Part shown: positions 1 through 8,123 of the stretch, piece after piece
Numbering within the stretch: the stretch's first letter is position 1
Layout: the number at the start of each line of letters is the position of its first letter
NCBI GenBank assembly: GCA_927443345.1
Contig: CAKMKJ010000055.1
Coordinates: 1-53,013, forward strand
Direction of reading: 5' to 3'
Length of the DNA: 53,013 nt
Origin: an uncultured Anaerolineaceae bacterium
GTDB taxonomy: Bacteria; Chloroflexota; Anaerolineae; Anaerolineales; Anaerolineaceae
The notes under the pieces: model-generated
Told to the model about the DNA's origin: nothing
What the model saw: only the letters and a program-made list of their open reading frames with translations
Databases searched by the model: none
Made by a program: the position numbers and the translations under genes

Positions 1-867
1 ATAGTGATTGCATTGTCAGCTTGCACGACACCGCCTGCCGCTCAACCAACGGCACAAGCCACGGCTATTCCAGAAATCGTTGCCACAGAAGCTGCCACCG
101 AAGCAGTTGCAGCCGTTGAACCCACAGCAACCATCGCACCCACAGCCACACTTGAACCTACTGCCACCGCAATTGTGGAAGCCACTGCCACCGCCGAAGT
201 TGCAGACGCAACACCAACAACAGATATGGTTACTGCTGCCGGAAACGTGGTCATCTCTCTGGCCAAAAACACGATCTGCCGCACCGGACCCTCCACCAAC
301 TACCCATCCGTGGCATCCATCCCCGCCGGCCAGCAAGTTAACGCGATTGGAAAGCTAGAAAACAGCACCAGCTATACTTATATTGAAAACCCCTCAGTAG
401 CAGGCAGTTATTGCTGGGTCTTCAGCGAAGGGGCAACTATTCTAGGCAAGCAAACGGATTTGAAGATCATCAAACCGCTGCCCTCACCCACCCCTGACAC
501 AAAGGCTAACTTTAGCGTAACCTATTCAGGCATCCAGCAATGTGTTGGCGGCGATTACTCTTTCAATATGGTAGTAGCGAACACAAACGAACAGATATGG
601 GAATCCATCAGCATCTACATCGTGGATGCCAACACCAAGATCGCCACCAAATACTCAAGCGATCATTTTGAAGGTTGGAGCAATTGCCACGTGGATTGGT
701 ATCAAGATGACCTCACTGAGGGTGAACATGCCTTTATCAGTCCTTTTAATCCCGGTCACTTTGACTACAACCCCAAGGGCGGCACATTCTTCATCCGGGT
801 CAAGTTATGCTCAGAAGAAGGACTCAAAGGCATTTGTATGAATAAAGAAATCAAGGTTTTGCCTTAG
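1..867 (+). CDS. SH3-like domain lipoprotein, 5' partial
   Basis: Predicted surface lipoprotein, no enzymatic function visible. The frame is open from base 1, and the first residues (IVIALSAC) are the end of a signal peptide with a lipobox, LSAC, so the true start lies outside the window. The GTG at 4 is only the first in-window candidate. A linker of about 60 residues rich in Ala/Thr/Pro follows. Then comes a bacterial SH3-like segment (about residues 80-145, containing CRTGPSTNYPSV, typical of SH3_3 domains). The last about 120 residues, with several cysteines, look like a beta-rich domain I do not recognise. The gene stands alone and is followed by a strong terminator. Lipoprotein call: good. 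Binding target: unknown. Confidence 0.75.
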   Translation: MVIALSACTTPPAAQPTAQATAIPEIVATEAATEAVAAVEPTATIAPTATLEPTATAIVEATATAEVADATPTTDMVTAAGNVVISLAKNTICRTGPSTNYPSVASIPAGQQVNAIGKLENSTSYTYIENPSVAGSYCWVFSEGATILGKQTDLKIIKPLPSPTPDTKANFSVTYSGIQQCVGGDYSFNMVVANTNEQIWESISIYIVDANTKIATKYSSDHFEGWSNCHVDWYQDDLTEGEHAFISPFNPGHFDYNPKGGTFFIRVKLCSEEGLKGICMNKEIKVLP

Positions 868-900
868 TCCAAACGCGTTATCAGACCTAAAAATTAATAA

Positions 901-934
901 AACCTCCGCAGACAACAATCCGCGGAGGTTTTTT
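901..934 (+). terminator. Rho-independent terminator after the SH3-like lipoprotein gene
   Basis: A perfect 9-bp stem (901-909 with 922-930) has a 12-nt loop and runs straight into a T tract. It lies 33 bases after the lipoprotein stop. The opposite strand also gives an A/T-rich flank, so it may also stop transcription of the convergent ABC exporter gene. Confidence 0.85.
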
Positions 935-946
935 GTCACATTTTGA

Positions 947-2869
947 TTATCCCAAATCGGTGCCGTGTTTGCGAAACTGGGTTTTATAAAGCTGAGCGTA
1001 TAAGCCTTTTTGGGTCAGCAATTCGGAGTGGGTGCCTTTTTCAAGCACCTGTCCGCGGTCAATCACCAAAATCTGATCGGCGGCTAATATAGTACTCAGG
1101 CGGTGCGCAATGACGATGCTGGTTCGTTCTGCCATCACCCGATTGAGCGCTTCTTGAATAAGTGCCTCAGATTCACTATCCAGGCTGCTTGTGGCTTCAT
1201 CCAATACCAGAATGCGCGGGTTCTTCAGAATCACACGCGCCAGGGCAATGCGCTGTTTTTCACCGCCGCTGAGCCGATAGCCGCGTTCAACCACCACTGT
1301 ATCATACCCATCAGGCAAGTCGTTTATAAAATCGTGAATATTAGCTGTCTTGCAGGCCGCTTCAATTTCATCCTGACGGGCATCCAGCTTTGAATACAGC
1401 AGGTTGGTGCGGATGGTGTCATGAAAAAGATAAGTCTCCTGGGTGACCATGCCAATTTGATCAGCGAGAGCATCCAGCTTGAGGTCGCGCAAGTCGACCC
1501 CGTCTAGGCGGATGCTGCCTGATGTGGGATCGTACAATCGTGGGATGAGATAGGTCAGTGTAGTCTTGCCTGCCCCGCTGGGGCCGACCAGCGCCACCAG
1601 GCTGCCGGGTTCCACACAAAAACTAACATGTTCCAGCGCGTTGCCGCGTGCCTGGCTGTGATGACCTTCTTCCGCGTTCCCAACCGGGCTGGTTCCAGAA
1701 AGTGCTGTTGTGATGGATTCTGTGCTGTCATATCGGCGCACGTCGCTCAACAAATGTTCATCACCAGCCTGGTAGGTGAAAGTGACATCATCAAAATCTA
1801 TCTGCCCTTTCACAGACTGTGGTGTTGTGGCATCAGGTTTCTCTTCAATATCCAGCGGCATATCAACCACTTCAAATACACGCTCAAAACTGACCACTGA
1901 AGTAGCAAAATCCATCGGAGCATTTGCCAGACTGAACAATGCACCGTAAAGGCTGCCAAGATATGACCCAAACGCCACAATGGTGCCCACGGTGAATAAT
2001 CCACTGATCACAAAATAGCCGCCAAAACCGTAAACCAAAGCCGTGCCCACCGCACTGAGTAATCCGATAATGGCCATAAAAATGGAGCCAACATAAGCCC
2101 GTTCAATGCCCTGATTTCTGACCTGTTTTGCCCTTTCACCAAATCGATCCACTTCCAGCATCCGTCTGCCAAAAAGCTTCACCAATAATGCGCCGCCGAT
2201 GTTGAGGGTTTCATGCATCATGGCATTCATCTGCGCGTTGGCTTCCATTTGTGCACGTACAATATCACGCATACGGTTGGCAAGTTTTCTTACTGCCAAA
2301 ATGAAAAGCGGTGCAATGATGATACTGATCAGGGTTAGACGCCATTCAAAGGTGAACATCACGACAAGGGTTGCAATCATCTGGATGATATTCGTTAAGA
2401 TATTCACGAAGGTGCTGCTGATGGCATTTTGTGCGCCAACAACATCATTATTTAGACGGCTCATTAATTCGCCGACCTTGGTGTTGGTGAAGAAACGCAA
2501 AGACATGCGTTGAAGGCCAGAATAGAGTGTCATACGCAGATCGTAGATCACACCCTCTCCCACAGCCGCACTCATCCGTCTTTGAATGACATTGAAAGCG
2601 CTGTTCATCACCGGAATCATAAATAAGGCCAAAGCCAGCCAAATCAACCCTTTTAAATCCCCGGCCGGGATGGTTTTATCGATCAATTGCCTGACCACAA
2701 TCGGCGATAGCAATGAAAGAGCCGTGCTGATCAATATCAGCGCCAACATACCCAGTAATGTTCCCATATAAGGTTTTGCATATTGAAACACCCGTTTCAA
2801 CAATTCCCAAGAAACGTGCGGGAGTTCATCTGGCGCATTTGCCAAACTCTTCATCATGTGACCGCGCAT
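947..2869 (-). CDS. ABC transporter, fused permease and ATPase (MsbA/MDR type)
   Basis: Half-size ABC exporter of 640 residues that would act as a dimer in the cytoplasmic membrane and use ATP to move a lipid, drug or peptide. The substrate cannot be told from sequence. The N-terminal half has about six membrane helices (type 1 exporter fold, residues about 35-330). The ATPase half shows Walker A GPSGAGKTT, signature LSGGEKQR, Walker B ILVLDEATSSLD and the switch His in IVIAHRLST. Odd point: about 45 extra residues (DEHLLSDVRRYDSTES through SQARGN) sit between the A-loop region (FTYQ) and the first core strand (ALEHVSF), where most relatives have a few residues. The frame is continuous, so this is an insertion, not a frameshift. 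It is monocistronic. Confidence 0.93.
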   Translation of the reverse strand: MRGHMMKSLANAPDELPHVSWELLKRVFQYAKPYMGTLLGMLALILISTALSLLSPIVVRQLIDKTIPAGDLKGLIWLALALFMIPVMNSAFNVIQRRMSAAVGEGVIYDLRMTLYSGLQRMSLRFFTNTKVGELMSRLNNDVVGAQNAISSTFVNILTNIIQMIATLVVMFTFEWRLTLISIIIAPLFILAVRKLANRMRDIVRAQMEANAQMNAMMHETLNIGGALLVKLFGRRMLEVDRFGERAKQVRNQGIERAYVGSIFMAIIGLLSAVGTALVYGFGGYFVISGLFTVGTIVAFGSYLGSLYGALFSLANAPMDFATSVVSFERVFEVVDMPLDIEEKPDATTPQSVKGQIDFDDVTFTYQAGDEHLLSDVRRYDSTESITTALSGTSPVGNAEEGHHSQARGNALEHVSFCVEPGSLVALVGPSGAGKTTLTYLIPRLYDPTSGSIRLDGVDLRDLKLDALADQIGMVTQETYLFHDTIRTNLLYSKLDARQDEIEAACKTANIHDFINDLPDGYDTVVVERGYRLSGGEKQRIALARVILKNPRILVLDEATSSLDSESEALIQEALNRVMAERTSIVIAHRLSTILAADQILVIDRGQVLEKGTHSELLTQKGLYAQLYKTQFRKHGTDLG

Positions 2870-2942
2870 AAAAATTCACCTCATTTAATAGAAAGTCAAT
2901 TTCATTATATTCCTGCTTGGCGTGAAATAGTCTTAATTCGCC

Positions 2943-2969
2943 GGATCCCCAAGCGGCACTTGGGGATCC
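2943..2969. repeat. Perfect 11-bp hairpin between two - strand genes
   Basis: GGATCCCCAAG (2943-2953) and CTTGGGGATCC (2959-2969) are exact reverse complements around a 5-nt loop. Neither strand has a T tract next to it, so it is not a classic terminator. It lies between the end of the DUF4405-type gene and the start of the ABC exporter gene. It could be an mRNA-stabilising stem or a REP-like element. Confidence 0.6.
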
Positions 2970-3063
2970 GTGTTGTTGCTAATGAGGAGAAGATGTGTTT
3001 TTGTTTAAAAATGGATTATGAAGGATTTATCAAGAATAGGCGTAGTTATTTCGATGTCTCTCC

Positions 3064-3954
3064 TTAGCTGCACTCACCCAAATCACATAACCCATTGCCG
3101 TCAGTATCAGAATATCTGCCGCAATCGCCGGGGAAAGAACAATGTTTTCGTTTCGGGCAGGTAGCGTAACAAACCAGGCTGTTTTGTGCAACCGGCGCAC
3201 TGGTCGCAGTTGGGAAGACTGTGGGTTGGGTCGTCTCGGTCTGGACGGAAGTTTGCCCTTCAGTGGATGCCGTGGTGGCTGCCTGAGTCTGCGCGGCGGC
3301 GGCCGTCGGCTGAGTCTGTGATGTCTCCATGTTGGTTGTTGATTCTGCGTTTTGTGTAACTGCTGAAGAGGCTTCAACCTTCTTGAGCGAAGGCAGCACA
3401 TTGCTGATTGCAAGGGCAGACCCCAAACCAACCACACCCATGGTCACCAAAAAATCTCTGCGGCTGACGGCTGAGGTTTGAGGCAAAGCGGTCAGCACCT
3501 GTGGCGCAAGTCCTGGCATGGGTGCGGGTTTGAAGATTTTTACCGCGGTTTTCACTATCCAGCGCCAGTGCAGCCCTATCTTGAGAACAACCAATGATAA
3601 TGTTGTTATAGATGAATAAATGTGAATATCCAACCAGACCTCATAATTGGTGAGGTTTAGGTTAAACCAGGTTGAGATGACCAATCCGGTTTCAATGATC
3701 AAAACAAACCCATAAAGCAAAAGTCCATCAATCAGGGCATAAACCCTTGCCCGGCCTGAAGTCTTGTTGAAAAATTTTGATAAAACACATTTAACCCAAT
3801 CCCAATGGTTGACCAGGTGGAAAGTGATGCCCACGAATACCGCAACGCCAAGCCATTGATGCACTGCAAGCCCGGTCAGATTGAGAAAAAAGGCGGCTAG
3901 AAACCCCAAAAGGATGATCAAGTCGAGGAGCCAATTAGATTTTTGTTTTTTCAT
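3064..3954 (-). CDS. DUF4405-type membrane protein with Cys-rich EF-hand tail
   Basis: Membrane protein of 296 residues. The start is set at the ATG at 3954 (MKKQKSNWLLDL); a longer frame to 4065 adds an unlikely polar leader. The first 150 residues form about four helices with His residues in the helices (GLAVHQWLGV, TFHLVNHW, LDIHIYS, IGLHWRW). This suggests a b-type haem-binding DUF4405 or cytochrome b561-like fold. Next comes SRRDFLVTMGVVGLG, a twin-arginine-like motif before a fifth hydrophobic segment. A Thr/Gln/Ala-rich linker follows. The tail has six Cys and an EF-hand-like loop DTDGNGLCDLGE, with acidic or polar ligands at positions 1, 3, 5, 9 and 12. Inference: a small membrane redox protein with an exported metal- or calcium-binding tail. 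No redox partner genes are adjacent. Confidence 0.7.
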   Translation of the reverse strand: MKKQKSNWLLDLIILLGFLAAFFLNLTGLAVHQWLGVAVFVGITFHLVNHWDWVKCVLSKFFNKTSGRARVYALIDGLLLYGFVLIIETGLVISTWFNLNLTNYEVWLDIHIYSSITTLSLVVLKIGLHWRWIVKTAVKIFKPAPMPGLAPQVLTALPQTSAVSRRDFLVTMGVVGLGSALAISNVLPSLKKVEASSAVTQNAESTTNMETSQTQPTAAAAQTQAATTASTEGQTSVQTETTQPTVFPTATSAPVAQNSLVCYATCPKRKHCSFPGDCGRYSDTDGNGLCDLGECS

Positions 3955-4134
3955 ATTCTTTTTAACCTGTAAGCCGATAATATGATTGATACTCATAGGA
4001 TAAAGGAAACTTGTGAATAAATTGTGTAGATTTGGTTGAAATACATTATTAAATTGTGATGTCATGAATAAGTATTTATTGCTAGTAATTGGGTAAAATT
4101 ATCGTTATCTCGATTTCATCAGGATGTAATTATT

Positions 4135-4791
4135 GTGGCTTATAAATTGTTTATCTTTGACTTTGACGGTACGCTGGCAAATTCCTTCCCCTGGGTGGTA
4201 GCCATTCTGGACGAACTGGCAGAAAAATTCAACGCAAAACCGGTTGATCATTCCAGGTTAGAAGAATTAAAAAACTATCCACCGCGGAAGATCATGAAAA
4301 TGCATAACGTCTCGATCTGGAAGCTGCCAGCCATTCTCAGGTTTACCCGCTCACGAATGAAGACTAACAGCGAGAGCATCCGCTGTTTTGAGGGTGTTGA
4401 ATCCATGTTGCAAAAGCTGAAGGAAAACGACATCCGCATGGCTTTGGTAACCACCAACACATGCGAAACGGTTCGTAAGGTTTTGGGTGATGACCTTTAC
4501 AACCTTTTTCACCACTTCGAAGACAATGTCTCATTGTTCGGCAAGCCGGCGGCTTTGAAACGAATTATTCGCAAGAGTGGATTGGATCGTTCAGAGATGT
4601 TGGCCATTGGCGACGAAATCAGAGATGTTGAAGCCGCCAAGAAAGTCAATATTCCGTTTGGCGCGGTCTCATGGGGTTTTTCATCAATGGAAGCCATGGC
4701 TCCACATTCACCCGAACACATTTTCACTGAAATGAGTCAAATTGCTGACCTGGTTGTGTCTGCACCTTTAACTTTAGATGCAGCAGCCTGA
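4135..4791 (+). CDS. HAD-superfamily phosphatase
   Basis: HAD hydrolase of 218 residues, phosphoglycolate phosphatase-like, cytosolic. It starts at GTG 4135. Motif I is DFDGTLANS (residues 9-17) with the nucleophile Asp and the general acid Asp. Motif II is the Thr in LVTTNT. Motif III Lys is in FGKPAALKRI. Motif IV is GDEIRDVEAAKK. The helical cap lies between motifs I and II and is short. Such enzymes remove phosphate from small metabolites such as phosphoglycolate or sugar phosphates; the substrate cannot be predicted here. The next gene, a racemase, starts 22 bases downstream, so the two may be co-transcribed. Confidence 0.88.
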   Translation: MAYKLFIFDFDGTLANSFPWVVAILDELAEKFNAKPVDHSRLEELKNYPPRKIMKMHNVSIWKLPAILRFTRSRMKTNSESIRCFEGVESMLQKLKENDIRMALVTTNTCETVRKVLGDDLYNLFHHFEDNVSLFGKPAALKRIIRKSGLDRSEMLAIGDEIRDVEAAKKVNIPFGAVSWGFSSMEAMAPHSPEHIFTEMSQIADLVVSAPLTLDAAA

Positions 4792-4813
4792 TATCACAAA
4801 AAAGGGGTTTTAT

Positions 4814-5509
4814 ATGAAAACCATTGGCATGATCGGCGGTATGAGTTGGGAATCTTCTGTTGAGTATTATAAATTGGTGAATGAAGGTATTCATCAAGCC
4901 TTGGGAGGTGTGCATTCCGCCAAAAGCGTCATGGTTTCAGTAGACTTTGCTGAAATCGAAGTGCTGCAAAAAAACAGACGGTGGGAAGAAGCCACTCAAA
5001 TGATGGTCACTGCAGCTCGCCAGGTTGAAGCAGCCGGTGCTGACTTTTTAATCATCTGCACCAATACCATGCACAAAATGGCAGATGAAGTTCAGGCAGC
5101 CATCCAGATTCCCCTATTACACATTGCCGACGCGGCTGCTGCCGCTGTGCTTGAACGGGGTATCCACACCGTAGGCCTGCTGGGCACTCGTTTCACCATG
5201 CAGGGAGATTTCTACAAAAGACGCCTGGCTGACAAGTTTGGGCTTAAGGTGTACACTCCCGTGGCAGCAGATCAAGACATTGTACATAACATCATTTATG
5301 AAGAGCTGGTCTTGGGCAAGATATTGCCTTCTTCTAAAGCTGCCTATCAAAAGATTATGCTCAATTTAGCAGATCTAGGCGCAGAAGGTGTCATTTTGGG
5401 CTGCACTGAAATCGGCTTGCTGGTCAAACAAACTGACTGCAGCTTGCCTCTCTTTGATACCACGCTCCTCCACGCTCAAGCCGCAGTACAATATGCATTA
5501 GAAGCATAA
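4814..5509 (+). CDS. Aspartate/glutamate racemase family protein
   Basis: Cofactor-independent amino-acid racemase of 231 residues. The start at 4814 (MKTIGMIGGMSWESS) has a good ribosome site (AAAAGGGG) upstream; the longer frame from 4778 overlaps the HAD gene. The fold signature MIGGMSWESS is typical of the YgeA/RacX branch. Both catalytic cysteines are visible: CTNTMHK near residue 85 and GCTEIGLL near residue 195. These enzymes interconvert D- and L-amino acids by two-base proton transfer, supplying D-amino acids for the envelope or using them. Substrate (Asp, Glu or broad) is not decidable. It lies in a + strand run with the HAD gene before it and the HEAT-like gene 18 bases after it. 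Confidence 0.88.
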   Translation: MKTIGMIGGMSWESSVEYYKLVNEGIHQALGGVHSAKSVMVSVDFAEIEVLQKNRRWEEATQMMVTAARQVEAAGADFLIICTNTMHKMADEVQAAIQIPLLHIADAAAAAVLERGIHTVGLLGTRFTMQGDFYKRRLADKFGLKVYTPVAADQDIVHNIIYEELVLGKILPSSKAAYQKIMLNLADLGAEGVILGCTEIGLLVKQTDCSLPLFDTTLLHAQAAVQYALEA

Positions 5510-5527
5510 CTTGAACGGGGAGTCAGT

Positions 5528-6082
5528 ATGTCTGTTTTAATGAAGATCGCATTCTATCAAGGAATCCGCGACGAAATTCCTAATCAGGAACTGGCGCGCG
5601 AACTGGCGTCTGCCAAAAACGCGGAGGGGGTTAAAGAAATTGCCGAACACCTGTGGGATAAAAATCCCAATGTGAGCAGCGATTGTATTAAAGTGTTATA
5701 TGAAACTGGCTATATCGCGCCGGATTTAATCGCGCCTTATGCACAAGATTTCATAAAACTTTTGCATAGCAAACAAAACCGCCTGATATGGGGAGCCATG
5801 ATTGCGCTTTCTACCATTGCCCCGCTGGCTGCAGTGGATCTCTTTGAGAAACGCGATCTACTCATCAAAGCCATTTCACAGGGTTCTGTCATCACCCAGG
5901 ATGGCGGCATCAAAACCCTGGCGCAGGTTGCTGCTGTAGACCAGGTATATCTGGATGAATTAAATCCGTTTTTGATGAACTTTTTACGCACCTGCCGAAT
6001 TTCAGATTTGCCCAGGCATGCTGAATTTATTGTGCCGTGTGTTAACGAATCCAATCGGCATGAATTTCTCACCATCCTGTAA
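5528..6082 (+). CDS. HEAT-like repeat protein with probable premature stop
   Basis: Soluble, helical protein of 184 residues. Repeating helix pairs (for example GVKEIAEHLWDKNPNVSSDCIKV, LIWGAMIALSTIAP) fit HEAT/ARM-type repeats, which usually serve as protein-binding scaffolds; no enzyme motif is seen. The start ATG has a strong GGGGAG ribosome site. The reading frame stops at TAA 6080-6082 but stays open in the same frame for 22 more codons that look coding (ERLPHMTPSQARRINKIQK...), ending at TAA 6149-6151. An uninterrupted protein would have 207 residues. The stop may be a recent nonsense change, a readthrough site, or a sequence error. It probably belongs to the same transcript as the racemase gene. 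Confidence 0.7.
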   Translation: MSVLMKIAFYQGIRDEIPNQELARELASAKNAEGVKEIAEHLWDKNPNVSSDCIKVLYETGYIAPDLIAPYAQDFIKLLHSKQNRLIWGAMIALSTIAPLAAVDLFEKRDLLIKAISQGSVITQDGGIKTLAQVAAVDQVYLDELNPFLMNFLRTCRISDLPRHAEFIVPCVNESNRHEFLTIL

Positions 6083-6245
6083 GAAAGGCTGCCGCATATG
6101 ACACCCTCGCAAGCCAGGCGCATTAACAAAATACAAAAAATGCACTTTTAAGCAAAAGCATCTACATTATTGAGTTAACAATAATAAATGATCGGTGATC
6201 GTGTAGAATTAAGAAAATAGTGTATAGGATTAAGGAGAAGTAAAA

Positions 6246-7229
6246 ATGGAATATCGTCATTTAGGTAAAACAGGTTTGCGTGTGAGCGCCCTGTCTTATG
6301 GATCGTGGGTCACCTTCCACACTCAGGTGGGCATTGATGCTGCAGTCGAATCCATGTCAATTGCCTACGAGGCTGGTGTCAACTTTTTTGATAATGCTGA
6401 AGTCTACGCAGCAGGGAAATCCGAAGAAGTAATGGGGGCCGCACTTAAAAAATTGGGCTGGAGACGCGGAAGTTATCTTGTCTCTACCAAATTATTCTGG
6501 GGTCTCAATGAAGGCGTCAACGAAAAGAATACCCTCAATCGCAAGTATCTGATTGAAGCCATGAATGGATCATTGAAACGCTTGGATCTGGAACACGTTG
6601 ATCTACTCTTCTGCCACCGTCCAGATGCAGCGACCCCCATTGAAGAAACCGTTTGGGCCATGCACAATCTGATCGAATGGGGCAAGGCACTCTATTGGGG
6701 CACCTCCGAATGGTCTGCCTCAGAGATCGTTTCGGCCATTGAAATTGCCGAACGACATCATCTTCACAAACCTGTGATGGAACAACCCCAATATAATCTT
6801 TTATGGCGCGACCGTATGGAAATAGAATATGCCCGCCTGTTTAAGGATTATGGCTATGGCACTACCATTTTCAGTCCGCTTGGTGCAGGCTTGTTGACCG
6901 GCAAATATAACAACGGCATACCCGCAGATTCACGCGGTGCGCTTTCTGGATATGAATGGCTGCGAGACAAATTCACTGATCAAGAAGCCCTCGAAAAAGT
7001 AAAACAATTGGGTAAACTGGCCGAAGACATCGGCATAACCCTTCCTAAAATGGCCATTGCCTGGTGTCTGAAGAACCCCAACGTGAGCACGGTGATTACC
7101 GGCGCCAGCCGCGTGGAACAGATGCATGAGAACATGAAAGCCATGGATGTGGTCGATAAATTGACCCCTGACGTCATGAATCGCATTGACGAAATCCTTT
7201 CCACTTACAAAAAGAATTTGAACGGATAA
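6246..7229 (+). CDS. Aldo/keto reductase, K+ channel beta-subunit-like
   Basis: NADPH-dependent oxidoreductase of 327 residues with a TIM-barrel fold. It starts after a strong AAGGAGAAG ribosome site. The N terminus [21 protein letters not shown] is typical of the AKR6 / voltage-gated potassium channel beta-subunit branch. The catalytic tetrad is visible: Asp and Tyr in [18 protein letters not shown], Lys in LVSTKLFWG, His in LLFCHRPD. The NADPH-binding end is [13 protein letters not shown] and [15 protein letters not shown]. These enzymes reduce aldehydes or ketones. No channel gene is adjacent, so a metabolic or detoxifying role is more likely. It is single and followed by a terminator. Confidence 0.93.
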   Translation: MEYRHLGKTGLRVSALSYGSWVTFHTQVGIDAAVESMSIAYEAGVNFFDNAEVYAAGKSEEVMGAALKKLGWRRGSYLVSTKLFWGLNEGVNEKNTLNRKYLIEAMNGSLKRLDLEHVDLLFCHRPDAATPIEETVWAMHNLIEWGKALYWGTSEWSASEIVSAIEIAERHHLHKPVMEQPQYNLLWRDRMEIEYARLFKDYGYGTTIFSPLGAGLLTGKYNNGIPADSRGALSGYEWLRDKFTDQEALEKVKQLGKLAEDIGITLPKMAIAWCLKNPNVSTVITGASRVEQMHENMKAMDVVDKLTPDVMNRIDEILSTYKKNLNG

Positions 7230-7249
7230 ACTCAACCCAGGATGAACTT

Positions 7250-7280
7250 AAAGCCGTGGCATAATTGGTCACGGCTTTTG
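7250..7280 (+). terminator. Terminator after the aldo/keto reductase
   Basis: A 9-bp stem AAAGCCGTG / CACGGCTTT (7250-7258 and 7270-7278) with an 11-nt loop ends in a short T run, 20 bases after the stop codon. Confidence 0.7.
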
Positions 7281-7335
7281 AATAATTTGACAAGGCGAGA
7301 ATAGCATAGACGATTTAACGATACTCCAATACCTT

Positions 7336-8076
7336 TTGGCTGGCTTAGGTGCATTTGCGGCAGGCATGGTGAATGCCCTGGCTGGCGGTGGCACTCTGAT
7401 CACTTTTCCGCTGCTGACCGCTTTTGGTCTGCCGGCTGTGGTTGCCAATGTTACCAATACAGTGGCACTCTGCCCCGGTTATTTTGGCGCTACCTTCGCC
7501 CAACGCGAGTTGCTCAAGCAACAGGCCAAACGCTTGTGGTTGCTGCTGCCTGCTGCTTTGCTGGGCGGATTGGGCGGCGCTTTCTTGCTCTTGAATACTG
7601 GTGAACGTCTGTTCAAAGGATTGGTACCCTGGTTGATTCTGTTGGCCAGTTTATTGCTGGCCGTTGGTGAGCCGATTAAATCATGGCTCAAGAAAAAATC
7701 TGCCGAAAGCGAAGTCAATAGGCAAGACAAACTGATTGCCATATTGCCGGTTGGTCTGTCTGCTGTCTATGGCGGTTATTTTGGCGCCGGGCTTAGCGTG
7801 ATCGTACTGGCCGTGCTTGGCATTTTCTACAGCGATTCACTCACACGATTGAACGCATTAAAACAAACCGTCGCTTTTGCTTCGAATACGGCGGCGGCGG
7901 TGGTCTTCCTCTTTTCTAATCAGGTGTATTGGAGTGTGGCCCTGTTTATGATGGTCAGTGCCCTGGCAGGGGGAGCCGCTGGCGGAAAACTGGCAAACAA
8001 AATCAATGCCTCAGTGCTGCGCTGGTTGGTGGTGGGCATCGGGTTGGTGGTTGCATTAATCTATTTCATCAAGTAA
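7336..8076 (+). CDS. TauE/SafE-family membrane exporter
   Basis: Polytopic membrane protein of about 246 residues, sulfite/anion exporter (TSUP/DUF81) family. The family's twofold repeat is visible: GAFAAGMVNALAGGGTLITFPLL at the start and VYGGYFGAGLSVIVLAVLGI in the second half. About eight helices are expected. Start choice is unclear. The TTG at 7336 has no ribosome site and trims the first helix. In the same frame an ATA at 7306 has an AAGG-type site about 10 bases before it and gives the usual N terminus (IDDLTILQYLLAGLGAF). The true start may therefore be 7306 with a non-standard or mutated codon. Substrate may be sulfite, sulfoacetate, taurine-derived ions or others; no sulfur genes are adjacent. 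The MFS gene follows after 47 bases. Confidence 0.83.
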   Translation: MAGLGAFAAGMVNALAGGGTLITFPLLTAFGLPAVVANVTNTVALCPGYFGATFAQRELLKQQAKRLWLLLPAALLGGLGGAFLLLNTGERLFKGLVPWLILLASLLLAVGEPIKSWLKKKSAESEVNRQDKLIAILPVGLSAVYGGYFGAGLSVIVLAVLGIFYSDSLTRLNALKQTVAFASNTAAAVVFLFSNQVYWSVALFMMVSALAGGAAGGKLANKINASVLRWLVVGIGLVVALIYFIK

Positions 8077-8123
8077 TCTGTACTAATAATTACCAAAAAA
8101 GAATTGACATGAAGGACAGTCAA

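Noticed and set aside
16-358. Overlapping long frames inside the first lipoprotein gene
   Set aside because: They are shadows caused by the Ala/Thr/Pro-rich, low-complexity linker and lack start signals.
3030-3437. A 135-codon frame overlapping the DUF4405-type gene
   Set aside because: It is another phase of the Thr/Gln-rich linker and has no ribosome site.
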